Shown here one piece after another: positions 16,401 to 25,928 of a DNA stretch of 35,756 bases (its first letter is position 1; each line of letters starts with the position of its first letter). The stretch is from assembly GCA_902793405.1 (NCBI GenBank), contig CADBDH010000041.1:1-35756 (forward strand), written 5' to 3'. This DNA is from an uncultured Bacteroidales bacterium. Its GTDB lineage: Bacteria; Bacteroidota; Bacteroidia; Bacteroidales; Muribaculaceae. Position numbers and translations under genes: made by a program. Below the pieces are notes generated by a model. That model did not search any database. It had not been told where the DNA came from and saw nothing but the letters and a program-made list of their open reading frames with translations.

Positions 16401-18062
16401 CTAATAGTTGATCTGGTAAATCGTGGCCTTGCCGCCCTTGACCTTGAGGTTGGTGTAGGGTGCGGTGGGGAACACGAGATTGGTCATCGCCATCTTGCCG
16501 TCGGAGTCAAAGGCCTCGATGCTGCAGCGGTCAACGAAGATGCGCAGCTGCTTGATGGCACCGTGGGTAGGGGCGACGGTCACAACGGGGAATGCCTCGC
16601 TGAAGGAAGCGTCACCACTGGCCGTGCGGTCCATCGCAAACGTCTGCTTGGCTGCATCATAGGTCATCACCACCTGCTCGCCATTGGCGTTGGACAGGGT
16701 CAATTCCATCGAGTTTTTCACATCCACAACGATTTCGCAGGTCTCGGTCGGCTTCTTCACCTTGGCACCGCGTGCTGCGAGCATCTCGGGTGAGGGCTTC
16801 ACGCTCACGTAGGACTCTTCGCCGTCGGTGAACAGGCCCAGGTCGCGGGGAATTGAGTTGGCGCTGCGGAACTGACGGGTGGGCACCTGGTTGGCATACT
16901 GCCAGTTAGACATCCACGCGATTACCACATGGCGACCAGCGGGTGCGTTATAGAACGATACCGTGGCATAGTGGTCCTTGCCGTAGTCCATCCACTTGGT
17001 GACCTTGGGCATCGACTCACAGGTGAACTTGTGGCCGTCGAAGTCGCCCACAAAGTACTGCGTTGCCGAACCGCCGAAGGGACCGCCGGGGTTGATGTTG
17101 CACAGCAACACCCACTTGCCGTCGATTTTCATCAGGTCGGGGCACTCCCACACGCCACCGTGGTTACCGTATTCCTTGCCGAAGGAACTCTCATATTTCC
17201 AGGTCTTCAGGTCCTTGGAACTGTAGATGTTCATCTCCTGGCCAGCGGCGAGAATCATGTTCCACGCGTTGATATCGCTGTTCCAGAAGGGGTTCGGGTC
17301 GCGGAAGTCGGGCACATCGCTTGTCAACACGGGGTTGCCCTCATATTTCTCGAACGTCATGCCGTTGTCGTGCGAAACGGCGATAGACTGCGTCTGGTTC
17401 TGCCCAGCGCTGGTGTAGATGGCCACCACGTCGTTGCCGTTGGTCACACAGGAGCCCGAGAAGATGGTACCCAGGGCATCAGGCTCGATGGCGATGGGCT
17501 GGTGGGTCCAGTGGATCAGGTCGGTCGAGGTGGAGTGTCCCCATGTCATGTTCTCCCACTGCGATCCGTAGGGGTTGAGCTGGTAGTACAGGTGCCATAC
17601 ACCATCCTTGTAGAACATACCGTTGGGGTCGTTCATCCAGCCATAGGCGGGGGTGTGGTGATAGGCGGGGCGGAAACGCTCACGGTTGCTGTCGTCGAAC
17701 GTGTCGGTCACCCGCATCTCACGCCAGCAGACAAAGTCCTTGACGGCACCAGTGGTGCGGCGGTCGCCATGGAAAGAGATGTCAACCAGCACCTTCTTGT
17801 TGCCAAATCGCTGAATGTCGAGAGGCACATAGTAGTCCACCTTGTCCACAGCGAAGCGCACATTGAGGGTCTGCACCTGCTCGTTGTCCACGATAACGCG
17901 CACGTAGGCGTTCTCCTCCTTTTCCTGCACGGGCAGCAACAGGTACTTGCCCGTAGCATCAACCCGCAGCATGGCGTGGTTTTCGCTCAACATCTGGGGG
18001 GCCAGTGCCGTGGCCGAGAAGGCCACGAGCACTGCCGCCAGAATTGTTAATAATTTGTTCAT
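16401..18062 (-). CDS. GH32 fructanase (levanase/inulinase/invertase family), exported
   Basis: 553 residues. There is a signal peptide (MNKLLTILAAVLVAFSATAL), an N-terminal beta domain of ~110 residues of the DUF4980 kind seen in Bacteroides GH32 enzymes, then the five-bladed propeller. Catalytic landmarks are complete: WMNDPNG with nucleophile Asp145, RDP with Asp255, and WECPDL with acid/base Glu306. A C-terminal beta-sandwich follows (about 400-553). It releases fructose from beta-fructans; no lipobox is seen, so a periplasmic location is likely. It lies 27 bases after the upstream GH32 gene. Whether it prefers beta-2,1 or beta-2,6 links cannot be read from the sequence. Confidence 0.92.
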   Translation of the reverse strand: MNKLLTILAAVLVAFSATALAPQMLSENHAMLRVDATGKYLLLPVQEKEENAYVRVIVDNEQVQTLNVRFAVDKVDYYVPLDIQRFGNKKVLVDISFHGDRRTTGAVKDFVCWREMRVTDTFDDSNRERFRPAYHHTPAYGWMNDPNGMFYKDGVWHLYYQLNPYGSQWENMTWGHSTSTDLIHWTHQPIAIEPDALGTIFSGSCVTNGNDVVAIYTSAGQNQTQSIAVSHDNGMTFEKYEGNPVLTSDVPDFRDPNPFWNSDINAWNMILAAGQEMNIYSSKDLKTWKYESSFGKEYGNHGGVWECPDLMKIDGKWVLLCNINPGGPFGGSATQYFVGDFDGHKFTCESMPKVTKWMDYGKDHYATVSFYNAPAGRHVVIAWMSNWQYANQVPTRQFRSANSIPRDLGLFTDGEESYVSVKPSPEMLAARGAKVKKPTETCEIVVDVKNSMELTLSNANGEQVVMTYDAAKQTFAMDRTASGDASFSEAFPVVTVAPTHGAIKQLRIFVDRCSIEAFDSDGKMAMTNLVFPTAPYTNLKVKGGKATIYQINY

Positions 18063-18089
18063 GATAGTAAAGGTTCTAAATATTACCGT

Positions 18090-19636
18090 TTACTGGAACA
18101 CTTTCAGGTCCGAAATGGTGATCTTGCCACCATAGTTGTTGATACTCCAGCAATTCTTCTGGATACCGTAGATGCGGTTGGTGTAGGCGCAAACGTCGTT
18201 GATGTACATCACCATCACCGAGTTGTCGGTGTAGATGTTGATGTGGTAAACGTTGTCGGCAGGGCGCTCGAACCAATAGCCATCGATACCCTCGATGAAG
18301 CCCTTACCGGCAGTACCCTCCTGCTCGAAGTTCACCTTGCGGTGGTTCTCATCCTCGGGGTTGACCATCATCGTGTAATAACGGTCGCTGTCGGTACCAC
18401 GCACCAGCGAGATGCCGTGCTGGTTCCCAGGCGGTTGTACAGCACATAGGCGTCGTCACCCGAGAGGGTGCCGTTGACACCGCTCATCTGAGCACCGCTG
18501 CTGGCCATCACCTTGACGGTCTGCTCCTTGTTGAACTTAGCAGCGATAGCAGGCACCTCGCCCACGGTGAGCGTACCGTCGGCATGCTGGATGATCTTGT
18601 GGCATACCAGCGCACCCGACCAGTTGGGCTCGCCACCGGCTCCCACGTTGACGTTCTTGTCGTGGATGGTGTTACCCGTGCGGTAGGGGCACCAACCCCA
18701 GATGTAGCGGTCCTGACCGTTGCTAGCCGTCTTGCCGGCATAGAAAGCGCGAGTGTCGAGCACGCCCTCATGACCGTCGCGGGGCCAGTTGGCACCGGGA
18801 TCGTTGAAGCAAGCCTTCAGAGCCTCCCAAGTGGGAGCCATCATGTACTTCACCTTGCGGCTCCATGAGGCACGGTAACCCTCACTGTAAATGAGGTACC
18901 AGTGGTTACCCATCTTGAAGATGTCGGGGCACTCACACATGCGGTCCCAGATCATGGGGAAGTTGCCGACGTGTTCCCACACCTTCAGGTCGCTCGACTT
19001 GAACTCGGCAAACTTCAGGTTGCTGGAGATGACCATGTGGTAAAGGCCGTCGTCGGCAACAAAAATCTGCGGGTCGCGGAAGTCGTTGTCAGAGTAGCCG
19101 TAGGTCGAGCCCTTCAGCATCCACAAGGCGTCCTTGTTCCAGTCCTTGAAGTCGGTCGAGGTAGCCCTCATCACAGCCTCGCGGCCATAACGGTCATGTC
19201 CTGTGTAATATATATAGTATAATCCATCCTTCTCATTATATACACAGCAGCCTGTACCCAGTGCAGCATCCTGCTCGTCGGGAGAGGTGCCGGTGGGCAA
19301 TACCTCGCCCAGTGACTGATAGTTGGCGCCATCAACGGTCGACACGCCCCAGAAGGGGTGGTAGTTGAAAGCGGCGTTGTTGTCAAACTCCTGCAGGTAG
19401 AGCACCTTGAAGTGGCCAGCCTTAGTGTCGTAGAAAGGCATCGGGTCACCGCAACGGCCAATTCCGGGATTGTAGTAGGTCTGGAAACCAGCCTCGTCCA
19501 CCGAGTTGAAGAAAGCGGTTGTGCCGTCCCAGTCCTTAGAAGGGTCGGGGCCGAACTTCTCCTCGCTGCATGCCGACGAAGCGACCATAAAGCAACACAG
19601 CAGCAATGCGCTGAAAATATTCTTGTACTGTTTCAT
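18090..19636 (-). pseudogene. Surface GH32-like lipoprotein, broken by a single-base frameshift
   Basis: The first frame (19636 to 18368) encodes 422 residues with a lipoprotein signal (MVASSACSEE). The GH32 catalytic set is in unusual wording: RCGDPMPF (Asp64), FRDP (Asp188) and CECPD (Glu235); the WMNDPNG motif is absent. Near 18423-18428 the frame breaks. Adding one base (GGAACC to GGAAACC on the coding strand) joins YNRLG to NQHGISLVRGTDSDRYY and continues for about 110 residues to the stop at 18090, completing the C-terminal beta domain (DUF4975-like). The full product would be about 515 residues. It sits where the surface-exposed fructanase lies in related loci. The change is in a short homopolymer, so a sequencing error is possible. 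Confidence 0.8.
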
Positions 19637-19643
19637 GAGTCAA

Positions 19644-21059
19644 TTACTTGGTTAAATAGTTGATAGCATTCTTGGTCATAATCTCAATGTTCTTGTGGAA
19701 CTTCTCGGTGTAGCCGGCCTCGTAGGTATAGGAATACCAGTCGTAGCAGCCCGAACCGACGCAGATGATGCCTCCCTTGCCGTCGTGAGCAGGATACTCC
19801 CAGAGCACGATAGCGCCATCGCCACCTACGCCGAGAACCCTACCGCCGGTGCGGCCGGTCCAAACGTCATAGTTGTCATAGCCACCCCAGTCGGTACCGA
19901 TGTGGTACTGGGCGGTGGAGTTGGTGATGTGGTAACCGGCATCGGTGCAGTAAACCTCGTTGGGGTTATCACCGGTCACGAGATTCTGATAGATGGCATG
20001 ATCATTCTGACCGTCAAAGATGCGGAATGTCCACGGGCCGCCGCACAACTCGGCATAGGCCTCGTCCTGACCCCAGCAGTTGTTGGGCGTCGTCCACTCG
20101 TCGTCACCGGTAGTGCCGATGAACGAGGGCAGGTTAACGGCATAGCGGGTGAGCAGCAATGCACCGCCGTTCTCGTAGAAGTGGCGCAGCTCGTTCAGCG
20201 TGCTCATGGCGTCGGTAGCCTTGGCGACAAAGTTGTCATGGCCATCAACACCACCGTCAACGTGCCAGTGCCACCAGATGAGCTTGCACTCCGACAGGTC
20301 GAGCGTGCCAGCGCGCAGGTCGGCAAACGAAGCGTACAGCGAGCTCTCAACATTGCCCAGCATCCACTGGCAAGCAGCCTGAGCCTCAGGATCCAGTTCG
20401 CTCATCGTGGGAGCCGAACCCAGGAAGAGGGCCTTGGGCTTGCTGATGGCGATAACCTTAACAGTATAGGTGCTTTCGGCAGAGTTGTTCTTCACTGTAT
20501 AGGTAACGGGGTTAGAGAAGTCCTGAGCCACACCCGATGACGGGCTGATCGTAGCATTCTGGCTATAGGTAATGGTGGGTACCAGGTTGGTGATGTCGAG
20601 CGTTGCGGGAATATAGACAACAATCGACTTGGTCTCCTGGTCGATGCTACCCGTATAGATGTCGTTGATCACGAACGAGGTGATGCGGGCCTCGTCGTGG
20701 AGAACCGACAGGGTCCAGTCCATAAAGACGTCACCGTTCTTGACATGCAGCACCTTGGCGGCATCCATGTTGATGGTTTCGCCCTGGCGAACGTTGCACA
20801 CGGCGCCATCCGACATCTTGAGTGATGTGATCGTCATGGACGATGTCTCATACACCTCGGGCAGACGAACGAGGATGGAGCGTGAAGGCAAGTCGATGAT
20901 TCCCTCGAAGTTGTCCAGGGAGAGCTGATCAATCATGCAGTTACCCGACAACTTCAGGTCACTGATGTTATCATCAGAGCACGAGCTGAGCATTGGGGCG
21001 AGCCCGCAGCAAGCAAGACATGCACAGAATATATATAATATCTTCGCTTTCATAATCAT
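19644..21059 (-). CDS. Surface glycan-binding lipoprotein (DUF4960-type) of the fructan locus
   Basis: 471 residues with lipobox Cys27 (MLSSCSDD). Residues ~35-210 form Ig-like domains (ARITSFVINDIYTGSID... and PTITYSQNATISPSSGVAQDFSNPVTYTVKN, like the DUF5018-type repeat). Residues ~215-471 are a DUF4960-like domain with a gatase-like fold pattern (KALFLGSAPTMSEL, KLIWWHWHVDGG, LRHFYENGGALLLTRYAV, GGIICVGSGCYDWYS). The B. thetaiotaomicron levan locus has a DUF4960 lipoprotein at this same position that binds levan on the cell surface. Here it lies between SusD and the lipoprotein GH32. It has no visible catalytic site and most likely helps capture the polysaccharide. Confidence 0.8.
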   Translation of the reverse strand: MIMKAKILYIFCACLACCGLAPMLSSCSDDNISDLKLSGNCMIDQLSLDNFEGIIDLPSRSILVRLPEVYETSSMTITSLKMSDGAVCNVRQGETINMDAAKVLHVKNGDVFMDWTLSVLHDEARITSFVINDIYTGSIDQETKSIVVYIPATLDITNLVPTITYSQNATISPSSGVAQDFSNPVTYTVKNNSAESTYTVKVIAISKPKALFLGSAPTMSELDPEAQAACQWMLGNVESSLYASFADLRAGTLDLSECKLIWWHWHVDGGVDGHDNFVAKATDAMSTLNELRHFYENGGALLLTRYAVNLPSFIGTTGDDEWTTPNNCWGQDEAYAELCGGPWTFRIFDGQNDHAIYQNLVTGDNPNEVYCTDAGYHITNSTAQYHIGTDWGGYDNYDVWTGRTGGRVLGVGGDGAIVLWEYPAHDGKGGIICVGSGCYDWYSYTYEAGYTEKFHKNIEIMTKNAINYLTK

Positions 21060-21098
21060 TGTTATTTTATTCTTCGGAATTTAACTATGTTGCTGTGA

Positions 21099-22838
21099 TT
21101 ACCAGTTGCCAATGTTCTGCGTGTAATGGCCGTTGGAGGCCGAAATCTGGCTGAACGGGATAGGCAGGTATTCGTCCTTGTTGGCGGTGAAATGGGCGGC
21201 ACTGTAGATAGCGCAGTTGCCGATCTCCTCGGAGTAGTACTTGTTGAGTACCGTGGCGGCATCACCCCAGCGCACGAGGTCGAAGAAACGCTCGCTCTCC
21301 ATACCCATTTCCAGACGGCGTTCCATCTTCACAATCTTCACGGCCTCGTCCTTGGAATAGCTGCCGCGATAGTTGCTGACGAAAATCTTCACGCCATAGA
21401 GGCTGGGATAGCTGGAAATCATCTGGGTGCTGGAGGCAGCACGTGAGCGCAGCTGGTTCACGAGGCTGATGGCCTGGTCGGCCTGACCCAACTGGGCATA
21501 GGCCTCGGCACGCATCAGCAGCACGTCGGCATAGCGGAAGACGATACGGTTCATCGAGCTGGCCCAATAAGAACCCTTAATGAGGTAGCTGCCGATGAGG
21601 GCGGGGTCTACGTTATGCTTGAGGGATACATAGTAGCCGTACAGACCGTTGCTGCGGCTCCAGATGCTGGTCTCCTCCATCATGTAGTTGCGGTTGAACA
21701 TGTAGGGCAGGCCAGGCATACCCACGGTGAGGAACAGGCGCGGGTCGGCATTGTCGGCGTTCAAGTCAAAGTCCTTCTCATTGAAGTTGTCGAGCAAGGG
21801 CAGACCATCGGCACCAGTGTGATAGGCATTCACCAGGTTCTGCGAGGGCTTGTAGAAGTCGCAACCACCGTCGGTAGCACCGGGAATGTTGGGCGGAATC
21901 AAACCGTAGCTCCAGTTCAGGTTACCATAGGTCGAACCATCGTTGCGGGAGTACTGGATAGCCCAGATGCTCTCGATGCCGTTCTCATACTCTTCCTCGG
22001 GACGGAAGTTGTTGTGGATGTCATCTTCCAGGCCGTAGTTGGCATACAGAGCAGGATTGGTGAACTCGATGACCTTCTCCAGGTCGCCCTGGTTGATGCT
22101 CGTCACCTGGTTGCTCTTGGCATCATCCTGACGATAGGCCTTGTAGAGATAAACCTTGGCCAGGAAGGCGGCTGCGGCAGCACGGGTGGGACGGCCCTTG
22201 TCCTGCTGAACAACGGGCAGGGTGTTATAGGCTTCCATCAGGTCGTTGATGATGAGCTGCCAGCCCTCGTCGTTGGTGTACTGCGTGTTCGACAGTGCGT
22301 TGTATTCGTCATAGGTTAAGTTCTCGTTGATGACAAAGGGGATGTTCTTGTACAGGCGCTTGAGCAGGAAGTGGCCGTAGGCACGCAAGAACTTCATCTC
22401 GGCCAGGCGCTGTCCCTTCATGGCGTAGCTGTCGTCGGTCTCGTTGAGCAGGGCAATGGCACTGTTCACGCGCGACAGGCTGTTGTACAACCTTACCCAC
22501 ATATCATTAATGTTCCAGTTGGTGGTGAGTACACCCTGCTGGATTTCAAGCTGATGGAACACGTCACCGTCGCTGGTACCGTTGCCACCCTTATAGGCGT
22601 CATCACTACGGACGTCGAAGTTCCACATCGAGAATGATGAATTGATGTCCTCGGCCGAGGTGAAGATGGCGTAGGCCGAGATGGCCATAGCCTCGGCATT
22701 CTCGGGCGACTTTACCTGCTCGTCACTGAGTGTGGCTTGAGGCTTGTGTTCATCGAGAAAATCATCACAAGACGTAAACAGAGTGGTGGCACTGCAGCAA
22801 ACCAGACCGACACACAATATATTGAATATCTTTTTCAT
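21099..22838 (-). CDS. SusD/RagB-family glycan-binding outer-membrane lipoprotein
   Basis: 579 residues with lipobox at Cys24 and the hallmark mature start SCDDFLDE. TPR-like helices follow (EMKFLRAYGHFLLKRLYKNIPFV, RPTRAAAAAFLAKVYLYKAYR). The C-terminal RagB domain (FRYADVLLMRAEAYAQLGQADQAISLVNQLRSRA and MERRLEMGMESERFFDLVRWGDA) is complete. SusD-type proteins cap the SusC pore at the cell surface and deliver oligosaccharides to it. It starts 15 bases after the SusC gene, and fructan oligosaccharide is the expected ligand from the rest of the operon. Confidence 0.95.
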   Translation of the reverse strand: MKKIFNILCVGLVCCSATTLFTSCDDFLDEHKPQATLSDEQVKSPENAEAMAISAYAIFTSAEDINSSFSMWNFDVRSDDAYKGGNGTSDGDVFHQLEIQQGVLTTNWNINDMWVRLYNSLSRVNSAIALLNETDDSYAMKGQRLAEMKFLRAYGHFLLKRLYKNIPFVINENLTYDEYNALSNTQYTNDEGWQLIINDLMEAYNTLPVVQQDKGRPTRAAAAAFLAKVYLYKAYRQDDAKSNQVTSINQGDLEKVIEFTNPALYANYGLEDDIHNNFRPEEEYENGIESIWAIQYSRNDGSTYGNLNWSYGLIPPNIPGATDGGCDFYKPSQNLVNAYHTGADGLPLLDNFNEKDFDLNADNADPRLFLTVGMPGLPYMFNRNYMMEETSIWSRSNGLYGYYVSLKHNVDPALIGSYLIKGSYWASSMNRIVFRYADVLLMRAEAYAQLGQADQAISLVNQLRSRAASSTQMISSYPSLYGVKIFVSNYRGSYSKDEAVKIVKMERRLEMGMESERFFDLVRWGDAATVLNKYYSEEIGNCAIYSAAHFTANKDEYLPIPFSQISASNGHYTQNIGNW

Positions 22839-22853
22839 AGTGAATCCTGAATT

Positions 22854-25800
22854 TTAGAATGAAACATTGAGACCATAGGTGACATTGAGGGGGATAGGAT
22901 AGCCGAAGTTGGGATTCTCGGGATCCACACCGGTAAATGACTTGCTCTTGATGGTCAGCAGATTCTGGGCAGATACATACATGCGCAGGCGGGCGATATG
23001 CAACTTGTCGCACACGCTGCTGCCAAAATTGTAACCCAGCTGGATGTTACGCATCTTGGCGAAGGAACCATTCTCCACAAAGTAGCTGCTCACACGCTTC
23101 TCGTTGTTGTTGTCCATCGTGCTGACAGCGGGGATGTTGGAGTTGGGATTATTGGGGGTCCATGCGTCAAGCAAGCGGCGACCCTTGTTCAGGTTGGTGA
23201 TATTCAAGCCGGCCCACAGGTCGGTCTCGCGCTTCAGGTCGCTGATAACGTCAACGCCCTGTACGCCCTGCCAGAACATGGTGAAGTCAAAGTTCTTGTA
23301 TTCAAGATAGATGTTCAGACCCCAAGTGAAGTCGGGCACGGGAGAGTAGATCCACTTCTGGTCCTTCTCGTTGATGACGCCGTCCCCGTTCAGGTCTTTC
23401 CAGCGGATGCGGCCCAGGCCTGCACCATTCTGTGCGGCATGGTTGGCGATCTCGTCCTGGCTCTTGAAGATGCCGTCATATACATAGCCCACCTGGGCGC
23501 CCATGGGATGTCCCACAATGCTCTCGACGCCGTTACCGCCGAAGGTGCCGGCTGCTGCCAGCGTCTCGGGGAGCTTGGTCACCTTGTTGCGGTAGGTGCC
23601 GATGTTGCCGGCGATGTCATACTGGAAATCGCCCACGCTGCCGCGGTAGCCCACGTTCAGCTCGATACCCTTATTGGTCATCTCACCAGCATTGATCCAC
23701 TGGCTGCTGCCCTCACCCATTACACCGATGCCGGGCATGTAAACCAGAATGTCGGTGGTCTTCTTGTAGTACCACTCAAACGAGCCATAGAGCGCGTTGC
23801 GCAGCAGGCCGAAGTCAAAACCGAGGTTGGTCTGAGTCGTGGTTTCCCACTTGAGGTTATCGTTGCCCAACTGGTTGCGCTTGAAACCGCTGGGGAGCGT
23901 CTGGCCGCCATTGGTACCGGCGATGTCGTAGCTGGTACCGTAGCTCTGGCCACCGAAACCGGCCTCACCATAGTTGCTCTCGAAGATGGTGTAGCGGGCA
24001 ATGTTGGAAATCTCCTGGTTACCGGTCTGTCCCCAAGATGCGCGCAGCTTGAGGTTGTCGAGCCACTCCATGCGCTTCATGAAGGGCTCCTCGCTGATGC
24101 GCCAACCGAGGCTGACCGAGGGGAAGGTACCGTAGCGGTTGTTGCGGCCGAAGCGGCTCGAACCGTCGTAACGCATGGTCACGCTGGCCAGATAACGGTC
24201 GGCGTAGGTGTAATTCACCTTGCCGAAGAATGATACCAGCGTGTAACCCTCGCCAGAGCCGTAGGCCTCGGCCTCGCCGACTGCTGCGTTGGGCCACATG
24301 TAATCGGGATTCAGGACAGCAAAGTCGTAGGCCTTGCCGCTGAGCCATGAGTCATCCTCACGGTTGAGCTCGGTACCGATCATGATGTCGCCACGATGGT
24401 TGCCGCGCTCCATGTTGTAGGTAGCGATAGCGTTCCACATCCACTTGGTCCAGTGCTCCTGCTTGGCCTCGACGGCATTGGTCGAATTGGCCACGGTGCC
24501 CTCGGTGATGGGATAGGTGAAGATGCGCTGTTGCTTCTGTGAATAGTCAAGACCGAAGGTTGACTTCACGTTGAAGTCGGCGAAGGGGTTGATGTTGATG
24601 AAGGCATCACCGAACATGCGCCAGTAGGTATAGCGGTTGTCGCTGTTGCGGTCCAGACGGGCCACGGGGTTCTCGCGGTCGGGATAACCGCCCACGGGTC
24701 CGGCGTAATGGCCATCGGTCGTGTAAACGGGCAGTGACGGGTTGAACTGCAACACATTCTCCAGGAAGCCGCCAGGAGCCTGAAGCTCGTTGGTGCGGTT
24801 TACGGTGAAGTGCTCACCCACGGTCACGATCTTGCGGTCGCCCACAGGTAACAGCTTGTAGGTCGAGTTCATACGGGCCGAGAGGCGCTGGAAGTCCGAC
24901 TTCTTGATGATACCGTCGTTCTTGTAGTAGCCCAGCGAGAAGAATGAAGTTCCGTTCTCGGTACCCTGGCTCAGCGAGAGGTTGTACTGCTGAACCAGAC
25001 CCGTGCGGGTGGTCTCCTTGAACCAGTCGGTGTCGGCGGCGGGAGTCAAGCCTGCAGGATCCAGGAACTTGTTCATCGTGATGTTGTTGAGCATGGGAAC
25101 GCCTTGGGCATCGTAACTCCAGTCATAATGGTAGCCCAGACCGTTCAGGTTGGGATTTAGGCCATCGTTTACATAGCCCTGCCACATCGTCTGGCCAAAC
25201 TCCTTGGCGTTCAGCACTTTCATCTTGTGGGCATAGGTCTGTACCGACAGGCTGGCGTCGAAGTCGATCTTCACTTTGCCGTCCTTGCCGCCCTTGGTGG
25301 TGATGATGATGACACCGTTGGCAGCGCGGCTACCGTAGATAGACGCCGAAGCGGCATCCTTCAAGACCTGGATGCTCTCGATGTCGTTACCGTTGAGCTC
25401 GTGCATACCGGCCTTGGTGGGAACACCGTCGATGATGTAAAGCGGGTCGTTGTTGTTCAGGGTACCTGTACCACGAATGCGGACAGTAGCGGCACCCGAG
25501 GGGTTACCGTCGGCCGAGATGTTCATGCCCGGCACGCGACCCTGCATCGCCTTAATGGGGTTGTTCTCGTTCTGCTTTACCAGATCGGTCACGCTGACTA
25601 CACTCACGGCGCCGGTCAAGTCGGCCTTGCGCTGTGTGGTGTAACCCGTCACGACGATCTCGTTAAGGGCAAGTGCGTCCTCCTTCATGGTGACGACCAT
25701 GCCATTGCTGGCAGGCATCTCGACATTAAGGAAGCCCACGTAGGAGAAAACGAGGGTTGCTCCGGGGTTGACCTTGATGGTGAATACACCGTCAAAGTCG

Positions 25801-25928
25801 GTCACTGTACCATTGCTGGTACCTTTCTCCATCACAGTGGCGCCGATGACGGTTTCTCCTGTCTCGTCAACGACGGTGCCTGTGATTTCTGTTTGCGCAT
25901 ACACTAGGGTACACGTCAACATGAGCAT
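22854..25928 (-). CDS. SusC/RagA-type TonB-dependent transporter of the fructan locus
   Basis: 1024 residues: a carboxypeptidase-regulatory-like domain (ITGTVVDETGETVIGATVMEKGT, residues ~14-90), the SusC linker ALNEIVVTGYTTQRKADLTGAVSVVSV, a plug (PLYIIDGVP ... ASASIYGSRAANGVIIITTKGG) and a long barrel ending in the terminal aromatic of NVTYGLNVSF. It imports oligosaccharides across the outer membrane using TonB energy. The start is odd. The first ATG (25928) is preceded in frame by a TAA six bases upstream, leaving only MLMLTCTLVYAQ before the mature protein. This lacks the basic n-region and is shorter than usual for a signal peptide, so a 5' frameshift or truncation is possible. Confidence 0.92.
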   Translation of the reverse strand: MLMLTCTLVYAQTEITGTVVDETGETVIGATVMEKGTSNGTVTDFDGVFTIKVNPGATLVFSYVGFLNVEMPASNGMVVTMKEDALALNEIVVTGYTTQRKADLTGAVSVVSVTDLVKQNENNPIKAMQGRVPGMNISADGNPSGAATVRIRGTGTLNNNDPLYIIDGVPTKAGMHELNGNDIESIQVLKDAASASIYGSRAANGVIIITTKGGKDGKVKIDFDASLSVQTYAHKMKVLNAKEFGQTMWQGYVNDGLNPNLNGLGYHYDWSYDAQGVPMLNNITMNKFLDPAGLTPAADTDWFKETTRTGLVQQYNLSLSQGTENGTSFFSLGYYKNDGIIKKSDFQRLSARMNSTYKLLPVGDRKIVTVGEHFTVNRTNELQAPGGFLENVLQFNPSLPVYTTDGHYAGPVGGYPDRENPVARLDRNSDNRYTYWRMFGDAFININPFADFNVKSTFGLDYSQKQQRIFTYPITEGTVANSTNAVEAKQEHWTKWMWNAIATYNMERGNHRGDIMIGTELNREDDSWLSGKAYDFAVLNPDYMWPNAAVGEAEAYGSGEGYTLVSFFGKVNYTYADRYLASVTMRYDGSSRFGRNNRYGTFPSVSLGWRISEEPFMKRMEWLDNLKLRASWGQTGNQEISNIARYTIFESNYGEAGFGGQSYGTSYDIAGTNGGQTLPSGFKRNQLGNDNLKWETTTQTNLGFDFGLLRNALYGSFEWYYKKTTDILVYMPGIGVMGEGSSQWINAGEMTNKGIELNVGYRGSVGDFQYDIAGNIGTYRNKVTKLPETLAAAGTFGGNGVESIVGHPMGAQVGYVYDGIFKSQDEIANHAAQNGAGLGRIRWKDLNGDGVINEKDQKWIYSPVPDFTWGLNIYLEYKNFDFTMFWQGVQGVDVISDLKRETDLWAGLNITNLNKGRRLLDAWTPNNPNSNIPAVSTMDNNNEKRVSSYFVENGSFAKMRNIQLGYNFGSSVCDKLHIARLRMYVSAQNLLTIKSKSFTGVDPENPNFGYPIPLNVTYGLNVSF

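Noticed and set aside
16929-18050. 373-codon open frame on plus, opposite the GH32 gene
   Set aside because: Antisense to a canonical GH32 with all catalytic motifs; low-complexity valine/histidine-rich translation.
22998-24233. 411-codon open frame on plus, opposite susC
   Set aside because: Antisense to the SusC barrel and without recognisable motifs.
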